A stretch of 6,594 nt of DNA, taken from positions 5,003 through 11,596 of the forward strand of contig DOON01000126.1 of the NCBI GenBank assembly GCA_003514865.1, read 5' to 3'. Numbering within the stretch: position 1 is the first letter of the stretch; every line of letters begins with the position of its first letter. This document shows, piece after piece, positions 1 to 5,757 of the stretch. A model generated the notes under the pieces. The model was not told the DNA's origin, ran no database searches, and saw only the letters and a program-made list of their open reading frames with translations. Both the position numbers and the translations under genes were made by a program. Source of the stretch: Clostridiales bacterium. GTDB lineage: Bacteria; Bacillota_A; Clostridia; Tissierellales; Sedimentibacteraceae.

Positions 1-611
1 ACATCAATGGTGGTCATGGCTTCAGTCTGGTCATGAGTAACATATATAAAAGTCGTACCAAGCCGTCTATGCAAATTTATAAGCTCTATCCTCATTTGCG
101 TTCTGAGCTTTGCATCTATATTTGACAACGGCTCGTCAAACAAAAAAACATCGGGTTCACGTATTATGGCTCTGCCGAGTGCCGCTCTTTGCTTCTGTCC
201 TCCCGACAGAGTAGCAGGTTTTTTGTATAGTATATCTTCTATTTCTAATATTCCGGCAATGTTTAAAATTTTCTCTTTGGCTTCTTTTTTACTCATTTTT
301 CTCAGCTTAAGTGAAAAAGCCATGTTTTCATAAACATTCATATGAGGATACAGGGCATAATTCTGAAATACCATGGATATATTTCTATCCTTAGGCAGTA
401 CATCATTAACCCTTCTGTCTCCTATTATAACATCCCCTGCAGAAGCCTCTTCAAGCCCGGCAATTATTCTAAGTATTGTAGTTTTTCCGCATCCGGATGG
501 ACCTACCAGCACAAGGAATTCCCTGTCCTTTATTTTCAAACTAAAATTCTCCAGTGCTTTAAAGCCGTTAGGATAAATCTTTGTTACATTATTTAAAATT
601 ATTTCAGCCAT
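1..611 (-). CDS. ABC importer ATPase, MalK/UgpC/MsmX type (partial, C-terminus outside window)
   Basis: This is the cytoplasmic ATP-hydrolysing subunit of an ABC importer, which powers uptake of the ligand captured by the lipoprotein encoded upstream. Reading from the ATG at 611-609, 203 complete codons are present. The nucleotide-binding domain is essentially complete: Walker [10 protein letters not shown] (residues 37-45), Q-loop [10 protein letters not shown] (82-91), ABC signature LSGGQKQR (135-142), Walker B VFLFDEP (155-161), D-loop SNID (163-166) and switch His193 in [10 protein letters not shown]. The [13 protein letters not shown]-loop, DAKLR after the D-loop and THDQTEAMT are hallmarks of the sugar/glycerol-3-phosphate/polyamine importer ATPases (MalK, UgpC, MsmX, PotA). 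These usually run to about 350-370 residues with C-terminal OB/TOBE regulatory domains, here beyond the edge. The start follows the lipoprotein stop by 12 bp and has an AGGGTG ribosome binding site four bases upstream, so co-transcription is likely. The family call is very secure. The substrate is not determinable from this piece. Confidence 0.95.
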   Translation of the reverse strand, partial: MAEIILNNVTKIYPNGFKALENFSLKIKDREFLVLVGPSGCGKTTILRIIAGLEEASAGDVIIGDRRVNDVLPKDRNISMVFQNYALYPHMNVYENMAFSLKLRKMSKKEAKEKILNIAGILEIEDILYKKPATLSGGQKQRAALGRAIIREPDVFLFDEPLSNIDAKLRTQMRIELINLHRRLGTTFIYVTHDQTEAMTTID

Positions 612-623
612 TTTTCACCCTGC

Positions 624-1970
624 TCAGTTACCGCTGATATTTAAATTCATGATGAAATCATCAGCCATTTTATCGAAATCTTCCAATGTTCTTTCATCCC
701 TGATTATAGCCGCTGCCATATCTGCCACAAACATGTTTAATTTCCCATAATAATGAACGCTGGAAAAAAAGTATGACATATCAACATTCCTCACTACTTC
801 GTATCCCTTGGTCAAAACTTCATAAAGCTTTTGCTCCTCCTTTTTAGGATACAATTTAAGAGCTACTTTATTACCATTTTCATCTGTAAGATTTTTCACA
901 CCCACATAGTTCCAATCTTCGTCAAACCCGATTAAATCTCTTGTTGAATCTAAATTTGTAACTACACCTTCAATTCCTCTCTCATACAAAGATATTTGAA
1001 ACCCGTCTCGTAACAATGTGTCAGCTATATTATATACATTGTCATTTTTGCTGCTTTTTGATATAAACAAACAGGGCATAATAACACGATTATACATAGA
1101 AAAAAAAGCACCGTTATTATCCAATAATACTATTGTATAATTCTCAATAGATGGACGGCTTCTGAAATCATTGTAGTTTAAAGCCGAATAGTTGTACGGT
1201 AAACCGGAAAACTCGTATCCGGATTTTTCTTCAATAATTTTATAGTCATAATCAGCAGAATCATTGATAATATATTCATAGTCATAATTACTTTTTATAT
1301 CATCTATCAGTTCACGGACAGCAGTAAGTGCCGCTGTCTTATCTATATATGTACCTTTTTGATCTCTTAAAATTTTTAAGTTGTTTTTTATGCTGTAATA
1401 GTCCACAAGCTCCCTGAATTCCTGTGAATTGAGCTTAAATTCAGCCCCATTTTCCTTCATCCTTTGCTTTATATCATAATACTCGTCAAGTGAAATTACA
1501 TTTTTAGGCTCTATGTTGTATTTTATCAAAGCATCATTATTGACAAAGTTAACTCGCAGTACTGTACACAGAGGAACACAATATTGATTTTTATAATTAT
1601 TAAATACATTTTTATAGTTTTCTATTCTGTCATAGTCAGCAGCTTTATTTCTCAAAGCATACAAGCTTCCAGGCAAGTCGAATGTCATATCTAAATCCCC
1701 ATGTTCAATAGCAAGATTTCTTTTAAGAACATAATCATCGTAGCTTATATCAGAATATGAAAATTGCTTAATATCTACTTCTATATCATCTAAGTTAGCT
1801 TGAAACAATATACTTTCTATAGCTTTTTCAACAATAATATTAAAAATAGTACCATCCTCCTGTTTATACCACCAGATTTTCACAACATCCCTTTCCTCAC
1901 CCGTTTGTTCAGAGCATGAAGTCAAGATAGCTATATAAATAATATATAAAAAAAGATATTTTTTTTTCAT
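624..1970 (-). CDS. Extracellular solute-binding lipoprotein of an ABC importer (family 1-like)
   Basis: Probably captures a substrate outside the membrane and hands it to the ABC importer whose ATPase is encoded just downstream. The 448-residue protein begins with a lipoprotein signal peptide (MKKK, hydrophobic stretch 5-17, lipobox LTSC with lipidated Cys19). The mature part looks like a family 1 binding protein: beta strand VKIWWY (30-35), GDLDMTF (91-97), a segment VPLCTVLRVNFVNNDAL (132-148) where the family usually has 'PYxxxxxxlyYNxdlf', then IEPKNVISLDEYYDIKQRM. Late in the chain, ISKSSKNDNVYNIADTL and FQISLYERGIEG (324-335) match the usual 'sKnpe-A...Q...y--G' hinge region. It is rich in Asp, Asn and Tyr. 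The start is set by AAGGTG ten bases upstream (1980-1985) and a good promoter. Sequence features do not reveal the ligand; sugar or oligosaccharide is the commonest for this family, but polyamine-like or other ligands are possible given the ATPase type. Confidence 0.82.
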   Translation of the reverse strand: MKKKYLFLYIIYIAILTSCSEQTGEERDVVKIWWYKQEDGTIFNIIVEKAIESILFQANLDDIEVDIKQFSYSDISYDDYVLKRNLAIEHGDLDMTFDLPGSLYALRNKAADYDRIENYKNVFNNYKNQYCVPLCTVLRVNFVNNDALIKYNIEPKNVISLDEYYDIKQRMKENGAEFKLNSQEFRELVDYYSIKNNLKILRDQKGTYIDKTAALTAVRELIDDIKSNYDYEYIINDSADYDYKIIEEKSGYEFSGLPYNYSALNYNDFRSRPSIENYTIVLLDNNGAFFSMYNRVIMPCLFISKSSKNDNVYNIADTLLRDGFQISLYERGIEGVVTNLDSTRDLIGFDEDWNYVGVKNLTDENGNKVALKLYPKKEEQKLYEVLTKGYEVVRNVDMSYFFSSVHYYGKLNMFVADMAAAIIRDERTLEDFDKMADDFIMNLNISGN

Positions 1971-2007
1971 ATCAAAAATTCACCTTCCCATAATTTGCTA
2001 TATGAAA

Positions 2008-2036
2008 ATTATACCATATATTAAACAGCTTGTCTA
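2008..2036 (-). promoter_or_regulatory. Sigma-A promoter for the lipoprotein-ATPase operon
   Basis: Read on the minus strand, the -35 box TAGACA (2036-2031) is separated by exactly 17 bp from a perfect -10 box TATAAT (2013-2008). A TGG directly before the -10 makes it an extended -10 promoter. Transcription would begin near 2001, giving a leader of about 30 bases before the ATG at 1970 that contains the AAGGTG ribosome binding site. Inferred from consensus matching only. Confidence 0.8.
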
Positions 2037-2214
2037 ATCTTACCTAAATTCAATAAAGAACTTATTAATAATTCAGCTTATTTTAGTTTAATAAGGTTTT
2101 TGCCTGTAAGACAATTCTTGCTATCAATATTGCTCCGGAATGATGCTATATCCTATGCGCCTTAGCAATGTTGTTTTGGTTATAGCTATTTAAATATGTA
2201 GGTTATGTATTTTC
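2037..2214. other. Gene-free part of divergent spacer
   Basis: The stretch between the two divergent promoters holds no credible open reading frame, RNA gene or riboswitch that I can recognise. The only structures are an AT-rich 8-bp inverted repeat, CTTATTAA (2061-2068) and TTAATAAG (2088-2095), lying upstream of the lipoprotein promoter, and a 6-bp pair TTGCTA (2118-2123) with TAGCAA (2164-2169). Either could be an operator, but both are short and expected by chance in sequence this AT-rich. No catabolite-repression (cre) box was seen. Confidence 0.5.
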
Positions 2215-2243
2215 TTGATATTCCAACAATTTTGTGGTATATT
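2215..2243 (+). promoter_or_regulatory. Sigma-A promoter for tmcAL
   Basis: The -35 box TTGATA (2215-2220) is followed after 17 bp by -10 box TATATT (2238-2243), again with TGG in front (extended -10). Predicted transcription start is near 2250, only about 24 bases before the ATG at 2274. Because the promoter lies inside the upstream extension of the reading frame, the frame's first ATG at 2205 cannot be the start used from this promoter. Confidence 0.75.
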
Positions 2244-2263
2244 ATCCAATATGACGTACTTTT

Positions 2264-2269
2264 AGGTGG
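2264..2269 (+). promoter_or_regulatory. Ribosome binding site that fixes the tmcAL start
   Basis: AGGTGG sits four bases before the ATG at 2274. No comparable site precedes the in-frame ATG at 2205. Translation from 2274 also begins the protein exactly at the family's conserved amino end (MKITGIISEYNPFH). Confidence 0.85.
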
Positions 2270-2273
2270 TAGT

Positions 2274-3485
2274 ATGAAAATAACTGGAATTATTTCTGAA
2301 TATAATCCATTTCATATGGGGCATGAGTATCAGATTAAAAAGGCACGGGAGCTTTCCTCCTGCGACGGTATAGTGGTTGTAATGAGCGGAAATTATGTTC
2401 AGAGAGGTGAGCCTGCTATAATTGATAAATTCATGCGTGCTGAAGCAGCGGTGCGTGGCGGTGCAGATTTGGTAATAGAGCTGCCTCTTCCTTTCTCGTG
2501 CCAGAATGCAGAGATGTTTGCCGGTGCCGCCATAAGGGAGCTGAAAAAGCTGAATATCAGCGCTCTGAGCTTTGGATGCGAAAGCACAGATATAAAAATG
2601 CTCAAGGATATAGCAAAGCTTCAGCTGAGTTCAGCATTTAATTCTGGTATTAAGGAAGAAATAAAGAGCGGAACATCCTATCCCAAAGCCTTATCAAAGG
2701 TCATAAGCTCACACTTAGGCGAGGATGCTTTCACGCTGTCAGGCTCACCCAACAATGTGCTTGCAATAGAATATATAAAAAGCACTATTTTACATAATCT
2801 GAACTTGGACCTCATACCTGTAAAAAGGATGGGTAAGGCGCATAACGACCTTTCTGCCACAGGCTCCTATGATAGTGCAACCGCAATAAGAAAGGTTCTG
2901 CTGAGCTCTGATAAGTATAATGTTTCCGTAACCGCCGATAGCATGGAAATGCTTCGTGATTTTCATAATCAGCATAAGGGCTTCAACAGCTTCAACAGGT
3001 ATCTGCAGCTGCTGTATTATAAAATACTTGAGCTGGGTCCTGATGGGCTGAATGAAATTTACGAGGTTTCAGAAGGTCTCAACAATAAAATATACGCCAA
3101 TGTTTTCAAACATGACTGTATTGATGCTTTTATTGCCTCACTTAAGTCAAAAAGATACACATATTCAAGGCTCAGAAGGATGCTCCTCAACATTATCCTG
3201 GACATACGCCGTGAGGATATGAAAGGCTTCATGCTATTCGGAGAAGTCTCTCCTGTAAAGGTTCTTGCTTTCAATGATGTGGGAAGAAGAATTATGAAAG
3301 ATGCTAAGGAAAGCGGCACAGCAGTGATTAATCGTTACTCGGACTACAGAAAATACGGTCTCAATGCAGAAGATCTCCCAACGTTCAATCTGACCAATAA
3401 AGCTACAAATATCTACTACCTTACTATGGAAAATAAAAACTTAAATTTCGAATATACATCAAATGCAAGATATATAAAAATATAA
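2274..3485 (+). CDS. tmcAL: tRNA(Met) cytidine acetate ligase TmcAL (YlbM family)
   Basis: TmcAL uses ATP and acetate to make N4-acetylcytidine at wobble position C34 of elongator tRNA-Met, which safeguards AUG decoding; it acts in the cytoplasm. In Firmicutes it takes the place of the acetyl-CoA-dependent enzyme TmcA. The 403-residue product, near the roughly 415 of Bacillus YlbM, opens with the nucleotidyltransferase-like signature IISEYNPFHMGH, containing the HxGH nucleotide-binding motif (His14-His17). This is followed by the family-typical VVMSGNYVQRGEPAIIDK and GGADLVIELPLPF. The second nucleotide-site motif SATAIRK is at residues 201-207. The chosen ATG is supported by the ribosome binding site and by an upstream promoter that excludes an earlier start. 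The stop codon abuts the terminator hairpin, so the gene appears to be a single-gene transcript. Its neighbours are divergent (ABC operon) and convergent (stalk protein). Confidence 0.95.
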   Translation: MKITGIISEYNPFHMGHEYQIKKARELSSCDGIVVVMSGNYVQRGEPAIIDKFMRAEAAVRGGADLVIELPLPFSCQNAEMFAGAAIRELKKLNISALSFGCESTDIKMLKDIAKLQLSSAFNSGIKEEIKSGTSYPKALSKVISSHLGEDAFTLSGSPNNVLAIEYIKSTILHNLNLDLIPVKRMGKAHNDLSATGSYDSATAIRKVLLSSDKYNVSVTADSMEMLRDFHNQHKGFNSFNRYLQLLYYKILELGPDGLNEIYEVSEGLNNKIYANVFKHDCIDAFIASLKSKRYTYSRLRRMLLNIILDIRREDMKGFMLFGEVSPVKVLAFNDVGRRIMKDAKESGTAVINRYSDYRKYGLNAEDLPTFNLTNKATNIYYLTMENKNLNFEYTSNARYIKI

Positions 3486-3543
3486 ATAGCATTAAAAACG
3501 GGGATGTATTCCTGTGAATACTCATCCCCATTTTTAATGCTAT
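3486..3543. terminator. Bidirectional intrinsic terminator between tmcAL and the stalk-protein gene
   Basis: Arms of 21 bases at 3486-3506 and 3523-3543 are complementary apart from one C-A mismatch (3499/3530). A smaller hairpin, TATTC (3507-3511) with GAATA (3516-3520) around loop CTGT, caps it. The GC core GGGGATG/CATCCCC is flanked by an A-tract on the left and T-tract on the right, so on either strand the core stem is followed by about five U residues. It starts directly after the tmcAL stop and lies 21 bases from the opposing gene's stop, as expected for a shared terminator. Confidence 0.93.
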
Positions 3544-3564
3544 TTTACAGGCTTATATAACAAA

Positions 3565-4539
3565 TTAAATGCCTAAGTCTTTTGTTATTACAACCTGTGA
3601 ATTCAAAGCTTGTGCTTCGGATGTATTTAAAAACTCTGAGAAAAAGCTTAGAGGAACATAAGTTAATCCATCTTCTAAAGTCGGAGCCGCATAAAGCTGA
3701 ATACCCGAGGTATCATCCATGGTATAGTTGTCCTTGTCTATTTCAAAAGAAAGCAGGTCTCCTACGGTAACTTTTTGTGCTTCCTGATTCCATCCTACTT
3801 CATATCCCAGTTCTTCTGAAACAGCTCTAACAGGCAGCATTATAACGCCATCATCATTTTGGATTGGTTTAACACCTTCAAGTATTTTACCGTTAACTAC
3901 AACTTCACTAAGTATTACAGGCTCCTCTTCGCCAAGCACCACTATTTTTGTTGGATTCGTCTGAGCAGGGATGCTTCTTGTAGATACACCGTATAGAACA
4001 ACAAACTTTCTGTTGTAAAGCTCCCCTTCAAACTTGCTTCCATCCTCTGATATGATTTCTGTTTCTTCTGAAATATTTAATTTAAGGAAATTATCAGCAC
4101 TTACCAAATCCTTATCGAAAAGGTCAACCTTTATGTTTAAATCAATTTCTCCCACAACTGCCACTTCTGCGGAAATTTGAGGTGGATATATTAAAATCAT
4201 CGGTCTCAGCGCATCATAGAATACTGTCAAAGTTTCTCCTACAGCCAATTTATCTCTGTTTATTACATATGTATCTTCAGTAATAATAATATTTGCGGGA
4301 AGTCCGTTTTCATCTTCTATGGCCACCATTTTAGCGCCGTCTCCCCTGTGATAATCAGATACTTCCTTAATTACTCCCTTGTAGGACATAAATCGTGACT
4401 TCAATTCATTTTCCTCATTTACTGGGTCTTTGGTGTTAACATCCAAATTTTCATTAATCATATCGGCAAACGCCGTAAATGTTGACATTGATAGAACTGC
4501 AGCGGATAATGCTATTGCAGTAATTTTTCTAATTTTCAT
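3565..4539 (-). CDS. Secreted stalk-domain (copper amine oxidase N-like) protein
   Basis: A 324-residue exported protein. A classic signal peptide (basic MKIRK, hydrophobic core 6-22, cleavage after AFA, residue 25) is followed by an acidic linker (26-48). Residues about 213-320 form a stalk domain of the copper amine oxidase N-terminal type: VVVNGKILEG, GVIMLPVRAVSEELGYEVGWNQEAQKVTV and GLTYVPLSFFSEFLN are its standard strands and helices. In Clostridia this domain occurs in many surface proteins and does not imply amine oxidase activity; no catalytic domain is present. The region before it (about 50-205) is beta-rich and seems to hold two related units (83-130 and 154-203). There is no LPXTG, SLH or transmembrane anchor, so it is probably released or held non-covalently in the wall. 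It has a consensus ribosome binding site, implying strong translation. It ends at the shared terminator and is divergent from the ylbJ-like gene. The exact role is unknown. Confidence 0.88.
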   Translation of the reverse strand: MKIRKITAIALSAAVLSMSTFTAFADMINENLDVNTKDPVNEENELKSRFMSYKGVIKEVSDYHRGDGAKMVAIEDENGLPANIIITEDTYVINRDKLAVGETLTVFYDALRPMILIYPPQISAEVAVVGEIDLNIKVDLFDKDLVSADNFLKLNISEETEIISEDGSKFEGELYNRKFVVLYGVSTRSIPAQTNPTKIVVLGEEEPVILSEVVVNGKILEGVKPIQNDDGVIMLPVRAVSEELGYEVGWNQEAQKVTVGDLLSFEIDKDNYTMDDTSGIQLYAAPTLEDGLTYVPLSFFSEFLNTSEAQALNSQVVITKDLGI

Positions 4540-4545
4540 TTTCTT

Positions 4546-4553
4546 ACCTCCTT
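4546..4553 (-). promoter_or_regulatory. Consensus ribosome binding site of the stalk-protein gene
   Basis: On the minus strand AAGGAGGT is a full match to the anti-Shine-Dalgarno sequence, six bases before the ATG at 4539-4537. It is the strongest ribosome binding site in the window and predicts high expression. Its presence argues that the reading frames crossing it on either strand are not translated. Confidence 0.9.
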
Positions 4554-4628
4554 ATTGTTTACTTGCTTTATTAGACGGCTAAAAAGAAATAATTGTTCCC
4601 AAGACTTGATGTTAATTTTTTCCTCAAA

Positions 4629-4653
4629 GTATTTTTTATATTTATCATACAAC
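4629..4653 (+). promoter_or_regulatory. Possible sigma-E-like promoter for the ylbJ-like gene
   Basis: CATACAAC (4646-4653) closely resembles the sigma-E -10 element (CATACAAT). GTATT (4629-4633) is a weaker fit to the -35 core ATATT, with a 12-bp spacer that is slightly short. No good sigma-A promoter was seen upstream of the gene on this strand. Predicted start would be near 4660, about 30 bases before the ATG. In B. subtilis, ylbJ belongs to the mother-cell sigma-E regulon, which makes the match sensible but does not prove it. Confidence 0.4.
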
Positions 4654-4663
4654 CCCTTGTACA
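4635..4663 (-). promoter_or_regulatory. Probable sigma-A promoter for the stalk-protein gene
   Basis: On the minus strand, TGTACA (4663-4658; four of six consensus bases) is separated by 17 bp from TATAAA (4640-4635; five of six). Predicted start is near 4628, giving a leader of about 90 bases with no obvious riboswitch fold. It occupies the same DNA as the proposed plus-strand promoter of the ylbJ-like gene. Confidence 0.55.
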
Positions 4664-4679
4664 GAAATAAAATGTGTAT

Positions 4680-4684
4680 GGGGG
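4680..4684 (+). promoter_or_regulatory. Ribosome binding site supporting the ylbJ-like start at 4690
   Basis: A GGGGG run lies five bases before the ATG at 4690. The earlier in-frame ATGs at 4672 and 4678 lack a purine-rich site, and the first one in the frame (4555) falls on the opposite gene's ribosome binding region. Starting at 4690 places a normal membrane segment (FKKN then FIPILVLLFICIFIV) at the amino end. The match is G-rich rather than classic AGGAGG, so the choice is good but not certain. Confidence 0.6.
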
Positions 4685-4689
4685 TTGTT

Positions 4690-5658
4690 ATGTTCAAAAA
4701 AAATTTTATTCCTATATTAGTTTTGCTATTTATATGTATTTTTATAGTACAGCCGGGCACTGTATCTGAGGGCGCATTTAATGGCTTGAAAATATGGTTT
4801 CTCAATATAGTCCCATTCCAGTTTCCTATGTCTGTATTGTCAAACATACTGCTGCAATACAATTTTTTGTATGCTCTGTTTGAAAGGGCATCATTTATCT
4901 CAGAAAAAATGCTCAAAAACAAATACGCACTTATACCGTTTTTTATAAGCTTCGTATCTGGATATCCGTCTGGAGCAATGACCGTCAGCACCATGGCCGG
5001 CCTTAAAAAAATTAATGAGCGAGAGGCTAACTATCTCACTGCCTTCTCCAACGTCTGCAGCTTTCAATTCATAGCCGGAGCAGTGTCCTTTTCAATGCTG
5101 GGAGATTTCCAGCTATATAAATATATAGCAGTATCTCATTTTATAGGAGCTCTTTTATTGACTGCTCTTATGAAGGCTCCTCAGCCATCAGCCTCCTCCT
5201 CAAAGAAAATGAGATTGAATTATGTGGGCTTCCACAAAGCCTTCAGCACGGCAATTTATAAATCCGTATCCGGAATACTGTCAGTGGGCGGAGTGATAGT
5301 TATATTTTCTGTATTCTCAAATTTTCTCAACCACAGTCTCTCTTCAGCTGCAGGTGTTCTTTCTCTGTCATCGGAAGCTAAGGATATTGTCTACTCTCTT
5401 CTTGTTGGTGCACTGGAGGTAACAAACGGATGCAGTATCATTGCATCATCGGTGGCCTTGCCCCTGAGTTTAAAGCTAGTTATAATCAATTTTCTCATAA
5501 GCTTTTCTGGAATGTCAGTAATTTTTCAAACTGTGGCTGTTACAAATGAATTTGATTTTGACATAAACGGATATATTTTTTATAAATTTGTTCAGGGAGT
5601 TATATCCGTACTTGTATGTATATTGATGCTTTCTGTTCTCCCCATTAAAATATATTGA
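4690..5658 (+). CDS. YlbJ-like sporulation integral membrane protein (nucleoside-recognition/Gate family), short form
   Basis: A 322-residue polytopic membrane protein with about eight or nine hydrophobic segments (roughly 6-21, 31-53, 80-97, 118-138, 143-163, 190-218, 230-250, 262-287, 298-318). Family marks are GLKIWFLNIVPFQFP near the start, SGYPSGA (90-96) followed by a GLKKINEREANYLTAFSN segment, and LEVTNG (242-247), the counterpart of the 'lEiTxG' motif of the Gate/nucleoside-recognition fold. In B. subtilis YlbJ is a sigma-E-controlled protein required for heat-resistant spores; its transported substrate, if any, is unknown. This copy is about 80 residues shorter than the roughly 400-residue Bacillus protein, though both core motifs remain. 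It is divergent from the stalk-protein gene and followed by rnz, whose promoter begins on its stop codon. Location near tmcAL (ylbM) agrees with the ylbJ-ylbM neighbourhood. It might be a paralogous subfamily rather than the true orthologue. Confidence 0.78.
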   Translation: MFKKNFIPILVLLFICIFIVQPGTVSEGAFNGLKIWFLNIVPFQFPMSVLSNILLQYNFLYALFERASFISEKMLKNKYALIPFFISFVSGYPSGAMTVSTMAGLKKINEREANYLTAFSNVCSFQFIAGAVSFSMLGDFQLYKYIAVSHFIGALLLTALMKAPQPSASSSKKMRLNYVGFHKAFSTAIYKSVSGILSVGGVIVIFSVFSNFLNHSLSSAAGVLSLSSEAKDIVYSLLVGALEVTNGCSIIASSVALPLSLKLVIINFLISFSGMSVIFQTVAVTNEFDFDINGYIFYKFVQGVISVLVCILMLSVLPIKIY

Positions 5659-5683
5659 TAAGGATGGGATTTGCAGTTATAAT
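5655..5683 (+). promoter_or_regulatory. Sigma-A promoter for rnz, overlapping the ylbJ-like stop codon
   Basis: TTGATA (5655-5660) and a perfect TATAAT (5678-5683) are 17 bp apart, the best-matching pair in the window. The -35 box contains the TGA stop (5656-5658) of the preceding gene. Predicted start is near 5690, giving a leader of about 68 bases. This suggests rnz is expressed independently of the possibly sporulation-specific upstream gene, although no terminator separates them, so read-through could add expression. Confidence 0.8.
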
Positions 5684-5757
5684 AATCATATATGACATAA
5701 CGCATTGTGTATGTCTGTACTAAAATCAGGATAAATTTTTACATAACAGGTGATAAA

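Noticed and set aside
342..596. Plus-strand frames of 67-84 codons over the ABC ATPase gene
   Set aside because: They are antisense to a strongly conserved ATPase and have no promoter, ribosome binding site or recognisable product.
2061..2095. AT-rich inverted repeat CTTATTAA/TTAATAAG as an operator for the lipoprotein operon
   Set aside because: Only 8 bp with a 19-base gap in very AT-rich DNA, not centred on the promoter; chance is an adequate explanation without conservation data.
2101..2204. Possible small RNA or riboswitch in the divergent spacer
   Set aside because: Only 6-bp complementary pairs could be found, with no terminator-like hairpin plus U-run and no recognisable aptamer motif; the tmcAL transcript also appears to start downstream of it.
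3565..4539. Copper amine oxidase enzyme
   Set aside because: Only the small stalk-type domain is present; there is no catalytic domain or topaquinone motif, so enzyme naming would be misleading.
4555..4689. 45-codon amino-terminal extension of the ylbJ-like frame
   Set aside because: It lies across the divergent promoter region and touches the opposite gene's ribosome binding site, lacks its own ribosome binding site, and its residues are not membrane-like or family-like.
4536..4994. 152-codon minus-strand frame overlapping the ylbJ-like gene and ending at the stalk-protein start
   Set aside because: Its tail runs through the stalk gene's promoter and ribosome binding site, it lies antisense to a clear membrane protein, and its residues show no recognisable domain; it is a shadow frame.
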